NCBI GenBank assembly: GCA_038025085.1
Contig: CM076139.1
Coordinates: 22,585,307-22,649,306, forward strand
Direction: 5' to 3'
Origin: Tetragonia tetragonoides
Lineage: Eukaryota; Streptophyta; Magnoliopsida; Caryophyllales; Aizoaceae
Length of the DNA: 64,000 nucleotides
The translations under genes were made by a program, and so were the position numbers. Below the pieces are notes generated by a model. The model had not been told where the DNA came from. It was given only the letters and a program-made list of their open reading frames with translations, and did not search any database. Shown piece by piece: positions 1-10,600 of the stretch (positions are counted from its first letter, which is position 1; each line of letters starts with the position of its first letter).

Positions 1-400
1 GGTTATGGTTTAACACTTAAAGTGTTGATTATAAAAGGGAGTTTTAGCCATTCTTGTGAAGGTATGGAAAAGAGCTATATTTCCAAGAAAAAGAGAGAAA
101 CACCTCTCTTCCTCCCTACTTTGCTTTATGAAATTAAAGCCTCGTGCAAGAGGGGCGTTTCTTCTCCACGGAAAGTGTCCAACATGCCTCAACCCATAAT
201 CCCAACTAAAACAAGCTAATTCTAATCCTTACTCTCTTTTATTTATATTGTTGTTCTATTGATCATATTGATGTATTTGAGTGTTTGATATACAAGAATT
301 GTACTTGTATTGTTGTTATACATGTTGATGAATAAAGTTTGAGGTATGTTAAATTGACAATATTTCCATTCCCCTATTTATTTGAATAAATTTTCTAACA
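1..400 (+). repeat. Partial LTR, left LTR of a copia-like element
   Basis: This stretch is nearly identical, without visible gaps, to 2511-2910, so it is the 3' part of the same 719-bp LTR, cut by the window edge. It ends in TTTTCTAACA at 400. A short palindrome with arms AACACTT and AAGTGTT (12-26) sits just before a TATAAAAG box (30-37), so this copy contains the likely core promoter. The small ORFs on both strands here overlap each other and show no domain; I treat them as chance. Confidence 0.9.
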
Positions 401-2191
401 GTCGTGGAGAAGAAAGAGTTGGAAGTTCTATCAATTTAACATATGTGTAGCTATATAATATATTCGCATATACATGAACCAATTGATTGGAATTTTGGTC
501 GAACTTATTTACTCATTGGTATGTGTGTCATTAAAGTGCCATGATATCATTTCTACCACCAATATATATATAATTGATTATGATGAAATGGTTTAAATGT
601 GGAAATTGCATACTTGCAATTGAATTGCACCTGACGATTTTTTAAAGCTTTTTGTCATGCTTTCATGTACGAGATGATGGCCGATTATCTAATACATATA
701 TGAGTATTTAGGACTTTCTATGCATATAACATGATGGAATTTGTGTTACGAGTGAAAGCATGTTAAGTCTATTTGAGGAAGACAAATGTTCTTATATGGA
801 ATTTGTGATTATGACTTGGTATATTGGTGATACTCATGTCACCAATATAGGTGATATTATTATTGACAATCTTGGTCGTCATGATGATAATTACATGTGG
901 GGGTTTTATACTCATATGTTGAAAGGTCTATGGCAAGTAACAGTCATGTGTCATAAAGCCATGAATATAAATCTGTTAATGGTGAAGCATATCTATTGAT
1001 GTTATAAAGCCCATAAAAATAATATGTTTAGCATCCTATAATGAGCAAAGTATACGTTTTATTTGCAAATGTGGGGGTTGAATTATTTTTAGTGAGCCAT
1101 GTGATGTCTAGAAGTTATATTATGCTCATTGAAATTCTTCAACTACAAGTGTATGTTGGCATGCCGAGTATTAAAATATTTAGAGGGTTCTATATATTTG
1201 TTGGATGCCCTCGTTGAATATAATTAAAAGTGCAAAGAAGTGCATGCAAATGTGTATATATACTTATGTATAGTTTTCTGGTCTTGTGACAGAAAATTTA
1301 TGGAGTTTGATGCGCATCAAGGAGAAATAAAAAGTGGAGCATGGAATGAGATGTGGCTTAAAAGGCATAAAACAACGATTAGCAAAATGCTAATCGTTGC
1401 ATCGAAATGATGGACAAAGATTTAGTTATTCAGTGCTGTCATAATGGACATAAAGTGAAAATTAGCATAAAAGCTAATTCTATGACGTCATTATGGACAT
1501 AAACTAAAAATTAGCTAAAAGCTAATTTTATCGTCGAGGGGAATGAGACTGAAGCCTACAATGTAGTCACCTCAGTGGAAACCCGTCTCCAGAGGTATGG
1601 TGATCCCATGAATGGAGTTCAGCGGGTAATAACGAAACTGATGGGTGCCTCGGAGAGCACAAATAACATTTATTTAGTTTTTGCGGAGTATTCTGGGTCT
1701 CATTCCTATGGCGAGTGCTCTCATAAACCGCGACGATTTAAGGTTGAGGTATATTTAAATTATTTACTATTGAAGGAATTAAAATACCTCTTAATGAACC
1801 CAACGACAGTTTGTGTGGGGGTGATGGTCACGGATCACCCTTGGAGGGTTCACCTATGTGAGTGTGGTGGTGGGGTCGCCACTGTGGGACTTTAGGCTAT
1901 CCCTAATGACACTCATGAAATCGGATGCAGTGCGCATGACCGGAAACGCGCCCCAACGATGGAACCCGAGTAATTGCTCGTACTGTGTGTGTTGTTGGTC
2001 CAAGCCTGATTTAAGGGGTAAAGTTTAAAATATTTATGTTACTTCGACTCTTTCGGGTGTAAGCATACACTAAGTGTAGGTTCAAACCCAAAAGGTACCT
2101 ATACCTATTGCACAGTATTATATGCTCACTATATATAACATGAGTTTTACACTATTATCATATTTATTAAATTTTAAATCACGTGGGGAAT
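401..2191 (+). mobile_element. Non-coding body of a copia-like LTR element
   Basis: About 1.8 kb lies between the two LTR copies and contains no gag, protease, integrase or RT that I can recognise. The longest open frames (760-999 and 1575-1895) carry no known motif. The purine-rich stretch ending ACGTGGGGAAT just before 2192 fits a polypurine tract. The sequence right after the left LTR (GTCGTGGAGAAG) is not a primer-binding site I recognise. The element is therefore non-autonomous, similar in concept to TRIM/LARD/SMART elements though not one of the named families. It would depend on proteins from a related copia element. Confidence 0.75.
1373..1529 (+). repeat. Three consecutive stem-loops with a shared core
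   Basis: Three hairpins share the core ATTAGC, loop, GCTAAT. Hairpin 1 pairs 1373-1383 with 1389-1399 (11 bp, perfect, loop AAAAT). Hairpin 2 pairs 1460-1466 with 1473-1479. Hairpin 3 pairs 1507-1515 with 1521-1529. Hairpins 2 and 3 lie in a roughly 49-bp tandem duplication marked by ATGGACATAAA. Outer stem bases differ between copies while pairing is kept, which argues for structure rather than chance. Confidence 0.7.
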
Positions 2192-2910
2192 TGTTGGAAA
2201 ATTATGCTTTAAAACTTAATATTAGGACTATTATTATTATTTGTTAGATGCCTAATTCCTATTCGGTAACATTTATTTGTATACCAATCTAAAGGCTCTA
2301 ACAAGTTAATAGTTTGTGTCCTAACTTATATTTTTATCTACGTAAATATGTTATCTAAATCCTTGATTTAGTATTTGGTGATTATTCAAAGCGGTTTTAT
2401 TACCACTTGATGTTGGTTGATTTGTAACGGTCATTTGATTTATTCTTGTAACCGTTACTATTCTAAATGTCCTTATTACTCCTATTTTGATGGCTAATTA
2501 AAATAGGGGAGGTTATGGCTTAACACTTAAAGTGTTGATTATAAAAGGGAGTTTCAGCCATTCTTATGGAGGTATGGAAAAGAGCTATATTTCCAAGAAA
2601 AAGAGAGAAACACCTCTCTTCCTCCCTACTTTGCTTTATGAGATTAAAGCCTCGTGCAGGAGGGGCGTTTCTTCTCCACGGAAAGTGTCCAACATGCCTC
2701 AACCCATAATCCCAACTAAAACAGGCTAATTCTAATCCTTACTCTCTTTTATTTATATTGTTGTTCTATTGATCATATTGATGTATTTGAGTGTTTGATA
2801 CACAAGAATTGTACTTGTATTGTTGTTATACATGTTGATGAATAAAGTTTGAGGTATGTTAAATTGACGGTATTTCCATTCCCCTATTTATTTGAATAAA
2901 TTTTCTAACA
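2192..2910 (+). repeat. LTR, right LTR of the copia-like element (719 bp)
   Basis: The LTR begins TGTTGGAAAATT and ends AATTTTCTAACA, a 12-bp inverted terminus with one mismatch and the TG...CA form typical of retrotransposon LTRs. Its last 400 bp match 1-400 with few substitutions, so insertion was fairly recent. The LTR abuts position 2911, inside an exon of the antisense PMD pseudogene, so the element inserted into that gene. The expected target duplication partner lies left of the window. Confidence 0.9.
2522..2547 (+). promoter_or_regulatory. Core promoter of the copia-like LTR
   Basis: A 15-bp palindrome (arms AACACTT/AAGTGTT, 2522-2536) lies three bases before a TATAAAAG box at 2540-2547, at the same place as in the left LTR. 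This is the expected U3/R junction; transcription would start about 25-30 bp downstream. Confidence 0.55.
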
Positions 2911-4677
2911 GAAATCTATCCGAGAGACCCGGGAGGTAATCCGTCCAGGGGAACCAGTCGACCTGCAAAAGCAAGAATGAGCACACAAAAGAATGAAAGG
3001 ACAAAAGAAGCAGAAAGGAAAGTTGCTTACATCCTGAGCGGTCAAGGGATATATCACCTCCCTAAGGGCGTGCACGTAGTAAATGGGCAAGATGCCCGTC
3101 CCTTCCAGGTCTGCATCACTGGAAAGGACAAATCCCCTGTCTCGAGAAGAGGGGCAAGGTCGGAGAAATGCTCATAAAACCAAATCTAAGACATACAAAG
3201 TACATCGATTAGGCACAAGTTATTAATAAAGAGCCGAAAAACACAAAGTATAAGAAGGGTAGAAGGAAATTACCTCCATAACCTTCCAATAACCGACAAA
3301 GGAGACGCGAGATGCGCCCTCCTCTCCACTGAGGCGGCTGGACTGCCTCAAGCACCGAAGAAGACAAGAGTATGCGGGAAGACCTCAATTGTACTCCGCA
3401 ACTCTGTCCAAATCCCGCAAGCACGAGAAATTGCGAACGTGGTACCTACTAGCTTTATCCGAAAAGATGGAACAAGCTAGAACATAGGCCAAGAAAAGGC
3501 GAGAGTGCTGCTCCACCGTGACCTTCTTCAACTTCCTCTGGTTGGTCAAGAACTGGACCATAACGTCAGTCCGTCCATACTCCCTACCATCCCAGTTAGC
3601 CCCAAAAAGGCCAAACATCTCCACCATAACCTTTCTACTCACGTCTCCATAAGTGATAGGAGTACCGGTGCAAGGGAGCCCGGAAATGAGACCAAACTCG
3701 AAAGGGGTGATTATGATTTCACCCATAGGAAAATGAAGGTACTGGTAGTATCCCAGTACCACTCCGCAAGACCTCTAACGAGCAAGCGGTCGGAGCGTTC
3801 CGCAGAAGCGATGGACGCTAAAAGATGACCGAAGCCACAACGCTCCACAATAGTGTCGACCGAAGGAGTCACGTACCTACGGGCTCTCTCGATACCCGAA
3901 AGGCTACCATAACCCCGCATGGTAGTGTCGACATCCTATACAACACAATAATTGCAAGGCAATTAGCTAGGTGATCCTAGTAAAAACTACCAGTCTCCGA
4001 TTTAGTCCTAAATTTTTACAACTCGTAAAATTTAGCATTTTAGCTAAACCAATATGACAAGAGTGAAATTTTAAAGAGAACGAATTTCACACAAGTTCAT
4101 TCTCCATAAATATACTCTAAAAATATCTACCACCACAACAAAAGTAAACTTCGCTCAAGTTTATTTTCACAAAAAATAGATATGATAAATGCAACAGGAA
4201 TAAATTTCATACAAATTTATTTTCCCACCATTAAAGATGAATTTCACGCATATTCGTTCTTCACATGCATAATACGAGAAACCTACGGGAATTCACAAAT
4301 TAACAAGAAAAAACAATTTCACGCAAATTGGTTTTTCCACATTTAGCTATACTACAGTTCTCAACCTAAAATTCTATGTTTGCCTACACATGATTTTCTA
4401 AGTGTAAAAGTGCAAAGAAAAAGAAACGAGGACATACCCGACATGTGGTACCAACGGTAACCAAATGCTCCTTCTTCTTGAAAACGAGATCGCTGGGCTC
4501 CCAACTATCGGTGGGATGAAAATCACTACGAGTGAACTCATCCTGGGCTAACCGGCTCTCACCCACCCGGTGATGGGGTGTACCGGAAACAAAAACTCGA
4601 ATGAAAACATTCGAGGCCTCATGAACAACAATCTCTTGCCCTTTCCTTTTCCTACCTCCGCTAAGTTTAGCAGCCAT
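2911..4677 (-). pseudogene. Antisense plant mobile domain (PMD) gene F, broken
   Basis: A multi-exon gene on the minus strand, antisense to LTR F. Exon 1 (4677-4438) starts MAAKLSGG, is basic, and ends at a GTATGT donor; it keeps a short motif with aromatic and acidic residues also seen at the start of genes E and D. Exon 2 (about 3937-3274) holds the PMD core: WYWDTTSTF, then after a frameshift near 3740 HFPMGEIIITPFEFGLISGLP, then DRVAEYN followed by a stop at 3385-3387. Exon 3 (3190-3031) carries WFYEHFSDLAPLLETGD and, after another shift near 3090, YYVHALREVIYPLTAQD. Exon 4 (2962-2911) begins VDWFPW and is cut by the copia-like LTR. The PMD family (related to MAIN/MAIL) occurs in host genes and in transposable elements; the flanking PPT and LTR indicate an element-borne copy. 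No function is likely to remain. Confidence 0.8.
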
Positions 4678-4935
4678 GGATGAAGAGCAAAAATGGAGTT
4701 TTTGGAAATTTGAGTGAAACTCACAAAACTAACAAATTCACACAATTTTGAGTTTTGACACTCAAAAACACAAGAACAACCAGTAAAATCAAGTTCTACT
4801 AAGAATTTGAGCAAGAAAACCTCAAGATTTGGAGCTAGGGGCTCTGATGAAGGTTGAAAACTTGAGTAAAAATGGAGGAGAGAGAAAGAAGAAGACAAAA
4901 TGGGGAAGATGACCCATTTTCGGCCTCCCTTTCCC

Positions 4936-5169
4936 TCTTTATACGCACACCAGTGAAAACCTAATGGACGGCAAACCGCCTACGTGGATGGTCAGACCGC
5001 CCAGCTGGCAGCTTGGCCGCTAGTCCTAACGGCTTGACTGTTTGGGTGAGCGGTTCAACCGCTCCACTGAGCGGCATAGCCGCTCCACCAAGCGGCATAG
5101 CCGCTCCAAACAGCGGTTCAGCAGCTCCACGTAGCGGTTCAACCGCTTGACGTGGCGGCTTGACCGCCT
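4936..5169 (-). promoter_or_regulatory. Promoter of antisense PMD gene F with a 21-bp phased palindrome array
   Basis: Ten imperfect palindromes of 17 bp, of the type GAGCGGTTCAACCGCTC, start at about 4965, 4986, 5006, 5027, 5048, 5069, 5090, 5111, 5132 and 5153. The spacing is 20-21 bp, close to two helical turns. The centre varies (TTCAA, CATAG) while both arms stay symmetric. On the minus strand a TATAAAG box lies downstream at 4943-4936 and the start codon at 4677, so the array sits where upstream promoter elements would. The same site type and spacing recur in LTR F. Confidence 0.75.
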
Positions 5170-5400
5170 GGCCCACTCTCTCACCTTTGACGTTTTATGG
5201 GCCATTGGTTCAAAATCAGTGGGCCCCACACGAGGTCCATGGCAGTTATTTGCGCGCCAAACTCAGTTTATGAAAGCAGGACTACTTTAAACCTACAGGT
5301 TTGCACATTTAAACTCGGCCAAATGGCATGGGCTCAAACCCGACCTAAGGTCTGAACAACCTTTTATTACCTTTACAGTAGCATTTACTACTCATCCTAT
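5170..5400. other. Spacer between the gene F promoter and the hairpin repeats
   Basis: Non-coding DNA with no ORF of note. It contains no further copies of the GCGG palindromes and no further repeats that I can see. Confidence 0.5.
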
Positions 5401-5937
5401 TTCTAATGAAATGTTTTTATTGTGTAACCTGCAGCATAGGATTCCCCTTCGACTGAAAATCGAAGGACGTTTATTATCTGACCTAGAGCACAGGGTCACC
5501 CTTCGACTAAAAATCGAAGGATTTTTATCTTTTATCTTATTTCTAATGAAATATTTTTATTGTGTAACCTACAGCATAGGGTTCCCCTTCGACTGAAAAT
5601 CGAAGGACATTTATTGTCTGACCTACAGCATAGGGTCCCTTTCGACTGAAAATCGAAGGGGTTTTATCTTTTATCTTATTTCTAATGAAATATTTTTATT
5701 GTGTAACCTACAGCATAGGATCCCTTTTCGACTGGTAATTGAAGGACATTTATTGTGTGACCTATAGCATAGGGTCCCCTTAGACTGAAAATAGAAGGAT
5801 TTTAACCATTTATTACCTATCTTAAATATTTGTATTGTGTGACCTACAGCATAGGGTCTCTCCATTCGACTTATAATCGAAGGATTTTTATTGTGTGACC
5901 TACAGCATAGGGTCAAACCCTCGGTCAAATAAACCGG
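5401..5937 (+). repeat. Higher-order tandem hairpin repeat near the 3' LTR F
   Basis: Eight units containing CAGCATAGGGT start at about 5432, 5486, 5572, 5626, 5711, 5765, 5847 and 5903. Spacing alternates 54, 86, 54, 85, 54, 82, 56 bp, so the true period is a dimer of about 139 bp. Most units carry a stem-loop with arms CCTTCGA and TCGAAGG around an A-rich loop. Tat/Ogre elements are known for variable tandem repeats between pol and the 3' LTR, and this array is in that position, 120 bp before the PPT. Confidence 0.85.
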
Positions 5938-6060
5938 GAAATTTACTACTCTAAAAATGATTGTTTATCTTTAACTGATTGTCACCTCACTCAGTTTGCC
6001 TGTTTTATTGCAGGTATTGGCACAGAAATACTTTGATCTTCGCTCTATTCGAGCTCGGCC

Positions 6061-6074
6061 AAAGTTGGGGCTTC
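6061..6074 (+). other. Polypurine tract of Tat-type element F
   Basis: AAAGTTGGGGCTTC directly precedes the TGTAGACACC start of LTR F. The minus-strand LTRs A, B, D, E and I are preceded by closely related tracts of the form AAGTGGGGGCTTC, or AAGTGGGCGCTTC for I. This sets the element orientation as plus. Confidence 0.75.
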
Positions 6075-7466
6075 TGTAGACACCAAAAATTGTGTCTATA
6101 ATAAGTCCCCGTAAAATTATGAAAGGATTGGATTTTGCTCGAACTTGGGTTGCGAGAATGATTGCTCTCATGATTAGCCCAGTTCATTTGAATCAACCAG
6201 TGGAAGCCTTTTGTACAGGTGATCCAAACCAGTTGGACTCAATTCAATTGGAGTCCAAAACTGAGAGATAGGCCTCTTTGAACCTAAGGGCCCGAAAGGG
6301 AACCCAAAGCCATGAGTCAACCCTTGGTCAAACAAGGAAACTCAGTCAATCCCGCGTGGACCCCCTCGGAAAATCCTCTCCCGCGTGAAAAACACGTCAG
6401 GCGCCTATACAGGCATGCCGCTCAAGGTCCAAGCGGCCACGCTTGAGCTCAGGCGGCTGTGCCGCTAGGCCAAGCGGCGTGACCGCTTGTCTTGCGGCAA
6501 ACCCGCCTGCCAAGCGGTTTGACCGCTTGTCCTGCCAGCTTGGTCACTTGGCCTAGCTGTATGGCCGCCTGGACTTTTTCTCGCGGACGGCAAATTCGAG
6601 GCCCATTCGGTTTCCGTGCCAAACCATGGCAGCTCCCCCTCTTCTATATAAACAAACCTTAGGGTTCAGTTGAAAGGGTTGGTCTTTGGTAGGACATTCT
6701 CTCTAAAAGGTTGGCAGTTAGAGACTCCTAGGCTGAAAACTCTCTCTCTTTCATATTAAACCATAAATTCTGATTCTACTCCTTCTTTAGGGTTAGCCTA
6801 GCACCACAAAATAAGCCTTCACACTTCATCAAGAGCATGAATTCAAGCAATATAACCCAATAAGTTCATTGTGAGCATCCATGTAATCCTACCTGAGGGT
6901 TTACAATAGTCTTTATATTGCTTGTTATTACTAACGGTTTTGGTTTATGTGATATGTACATGCATGACGCGTTTTGAGCAAAAGGGCTTGTATTAAGCCT
7001 AATTAATCGATGAATGAATGTTTTAATTTTGTTATTTATTGCTTTTTTATTTTATGATTGAATCATGCTTTGTTTGTGGATTGGTAGATAAATTATGTGT
7101 TTGTCCTCTAACTTGCAGGGTTTAGCATATTTATCGTTTTCTAGCAATAAAAGCATGTAACTTGATAAATTGTTAAAAGTGGTTACAATAACAATGTTTG
7201 TTCAACCCATTAGTTAAAACTAGGAATTTGGACAAATTGAACCTTGTTTGGAACCGTAGTATTAATAATTATATTGAATCGATTAGTAAATGCCATTGTT
7301 GTCAACGGGCGAGTTGGGTGCCTAACACCTTCCTAGCTCGTACCTACGCCCCCGAACTCATTTATGAAGTCAATTTCCCCAATAGGGATTGGGATGCACA
7401 GGAGTTGAGTTGACGTCTTTCTAGACTATCGATTTGATTCCAAGGTTTCCAAATTACCTTTAAATT
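6075..7466 (+). repeat. LTR F, Tat/Ogre-type Ty3-gypsy
   Basis: The LTR starts TGTAGACACC after a PPT and ends just before TGGTGGCGACTTCC, a Tat/Ogre-like primer-binding site, so the boundaries come from both flanks. A TATATAAA box lies at 6645-6652. Near the 3' end is the block GGGTGCCTAACACCTTCC (about 7317-7334), which recurs in reverse in LTRs A, B, C, D (diverged) and I. The last two bases are not CA, so the 3' boundary is uncertain by a few bases. Having a PPT on one side and a PBS on the other means this LTR joins two element bodies. Confidence 0.75.
6431..6570 (+). promoter_or_regulatory. Phased palindrome array upstream of the LTR F TATA box
   Basis: Seven units of the type AAGCGGNNNNNCCGCTT start at about 6431, 6451, 6472, 6492, 6512, 6532 and 6554 (spacing 20-22 bp). 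They end about 75 bp before the TATA box at 6645. The arm sequence and spacing match the array in front of antisense gene F. CGGACGGCAAA at 6584-6594 also has a counterpart beside the gene F array (GGACGGCAAA, 4966-4975). Confidence 0.7.
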
Positions 7467-7681
7467 TGGTGGCGACTTCCGACAATCTTAATTATGTCCT
7501 TGGTGCATAAATCTTTACGTGCATTCACACTCAAAGATTCACAAAACTCGAACACCACCGCGCTCTCCCAGGCTGTCCCAAAACTCGAACCCAAAAAGGG
7601 TCGAAGGAAGACACGTGAAAAGAGGGGAGAAAAATACGGCAGCCTACACACCTAGATATTATCCTACTCAAATAGATCGCG
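7467..7681 (+). mobile_element. Primer-binding site and short leader of a second Tat-type body
   Basis: TGGTGGCGACTTCC (7467-7480) resembles the tRNA-primed start seen after Tat/Ogre LTRs. About 200 bp of non-coding leader follow, then the CACTA element begins. The rest of this body is not in the window, or was lost. Confidence 0.55.
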
Positions 7682-10600
7682 CACTACTAGAAAACGCGCA
7701 GGTTCTCGACGCTTCACTCTCGACGTTTCGCGTAGCGTCGAGCGTGAAATTCTTATACGCGTCAATTCTCGACGCTTTTTCGCGTCAAGATGTGTTCTCG
7801 ACATTAAAAAGCGTCGAGAAACCAATTTTCTGAAGTGGCCCAGTTTTAATTTCCCCAGTGCGGCCCACATTCTCGGTTCAAGCTCGCGATAGTTCTAGAA
7901 TAAAACTGCAAACAAAAAAAAACAGAAAAAGAAGCAAAAAGAAATCAAAAACCTAACACACGTTCTGCCCCTCTCTCTCTCTCCCTCCGCCTGTTGTCTC
8001 CTCCCCCTCCATCTTCTCTGTGAAACAATGGGGTCAAGAATTGCAAGAATCTCTCTTCACCCATCAGAGATTTGTATGTGTGCTAGAGCCCGCATCGTCT
8101 TTGGCTTGGTTTTTGCTTTTCTTCTTCGTTACCGAGAGAGAGAAACACAAAAAGAGGCAGAAAGAAGACAGAAATACTATTACTTAATGGATCTCGGTAG
8201 CAAGCTCCTCGTCGACTCTCAACGAATTCAGTAAGATCGAATTCCCCCCTTCTCTCTTTCTCTGATATTCTACACCTAGGGTTTCGATACTTGTATAGAT
8301 TGATGTTTAGGAACTAACCCTAGCTGTCGAGTTTGTGAATGAATGCTTTATTGAGGAATGGGAATATTGTTGATTACATTGAAGTAATTGAACTAAAGAT
8401 CCAGTTTTTATAGTTTGTGACTCAAATTGAATTTTATGATACAGGTACCTGTATCTGACAGGAAATCTATAATTGGTGTCAAGTTTAAGGATGGAATCCT
8501 CATTGCTGCTGATATGGGAGGTCCGATTTTACAATCTCTCTCAAATTAGTTCTTATTGCTTTGAATTTAGCTGTACCTTTTCTGTTTATGTTTGGGTTTA
8601 ATATCAGTTAATGGTGTTCCCCTTCCACTCAGAAGTCAGAATTGGTTTAATTTATGCTATCTATAGGTTCATTTGGGTCAAGGGTTAGTGGTTTGATTGT
8701 GATTTCAGATTTATGAAGCTTATTGTTATCTGAATCTTCCATCGATTTATTTGATTGACAATGTTCGGCTTATTTCTTCAGTAATTTTGTTGGTTTAAAT
8801 CATCAACAATACCTCTAAAATGATTTTTATTCGTATAGTTTTGGAATTTAGGTAGTGCTATCTGGTTATAAAGGGCGTGAAAGAGGAGGTACCTATTTTT
8901 GTTCTTCCTCTTTTCTTTTTTTCCTTCAGAGTTCATTTATCTGAACTAAATTGTTTCTCAAATGTGCATGTTTTTAGTCTAAAAAGTCATCCTTGCAGGT
9001 TTAGTTTTAGAATTTCAACCAGATGTGTAAGTGTTTATGATTCAGAAACTAGTTGAACTTATTGTCCAAAAGATTCGATCTCGTCTCAAAGCCAAATGCA
9101 TGGTAGAATTGCCCAAGTAATTGCATTGTTCAACCTAAAACCTTGGGATTATTTGACGTGTACAAACTGTTCTTCTGTAGCTGATGGTTCAACCTTATTC
9201 TCCTATGATTGCAAGATCTAAAGATTGTGTTCAGAGTCTGATATGTTTTAGTGATCTGTCTGCATTATGTCAAAATTTTTAATGCTGAATTACCTAGAAC
9301 AGTCAGATAAGCACATATATATGTACTTGTGTAGGTTGAACTCATAGCTACACTTTTGAACCAGGAATAAGTAGCACTGACCTAGTTACGGACAACAAAA
9401 AGCATTTCCTCATATTTCTTTAGTAGAACATAGTCGAAAACCACTGAAAGAATTCACACCACCAGTTGCAAGTTTGGGTTGTTGCATGACCATTGTGTTG
9501 TGGTTTTCAGACTCTCTTCTCTTCAAATTTTCTGGGTTTGTTGTTGAGAGCTATTCGTACTGATACATAATTTGTCAATTATATTGTGTTATTGCATTGT
9601 TGAGCTGCTATTGAGTTTGTGTCTGGGGCAAGTTGCCGTCATTCCGAAATTTTGGACTGTCATTTGGTATTTTGAACTACTGACATATTGTTTGTGTTGA
9701 AGTGTAGTTATTGTAGTTTTGAGATCAAACATTGGTGCCTTCAATACAGAGCACTTGTTGCCCCTGATTCCATAGCTTATGATGTTAGCTGTTGCATTAT
9801 TATGTTACTATAAATAGTTAGATTTGTACTTTTTTGTCTTTTGTGTTTGGAATTTGGATTGCAATGCATAGCCTGTTGGCTACTGAAAGAAGCCTTTTAC
9901 TTGTCTGTTTTGCAACTTGTTATGATAGGATGGACATAAACAGATGTGCAAGAAATTGAAGATAGGCAATTTTCAGTTCAATAGCAGAAGGTAGCAGCCA
10001 TCATCCCTTTCAGGTATTGTTTGCCTTTTTCTTTTTTTCTCTGGTTTCGTTCACACGACGAGCAAGTATGAAGCAAATGAGGTAGTTGGATCCTCCTTTA
10101 TTCAAAACAATTCATGTAATAAATCTTCTATAATTGATGAGAAGTTGAACATATATCAAGGTACATGTAATGCTGCTATGTGTAATGTAACAAGGATCAA
10201 TTTACTTGTTTCTTTAGGTGGTAATCTTATGATCCATTGTGTGCTGCGTGGTTAACTTTTTTTGAGGGTATAGTAGTTCATTTTTTTAAGTTTACCTTGT
10301 GTTCTTTTTAGATTGATTGGTGAGTAGAAACTCATTGTGATTTGTTTTTGTATATGCCTTTACTTGAACGCCATCCAAGTGTCATGATAACAAGCAACGG
10401 ATAGAGCATATACGAATGTCTCTTTAGACACAACTTAGTTATTAATTCTAGTTGAAGTTGTATTTTCACTAATAAATAGATTTTGGGGCTGTTTGCCTTT
10501 GTTTCTTGATATGAAAGTGAGGAATTCTAATGGAAATATCACAATGTACAGTATTAATTTTGATATATAATTTTAAGTTCCACTATTTACTTTGCCACAT

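Noticed and set aside
5401..5937. Regularly spaced repeats with hairpins, CRISPR-like at first sight
   Set aside because: Spacers are not unique, spacing alternates, no cas genes, and the setting is a plant retrotransposon 3' region.
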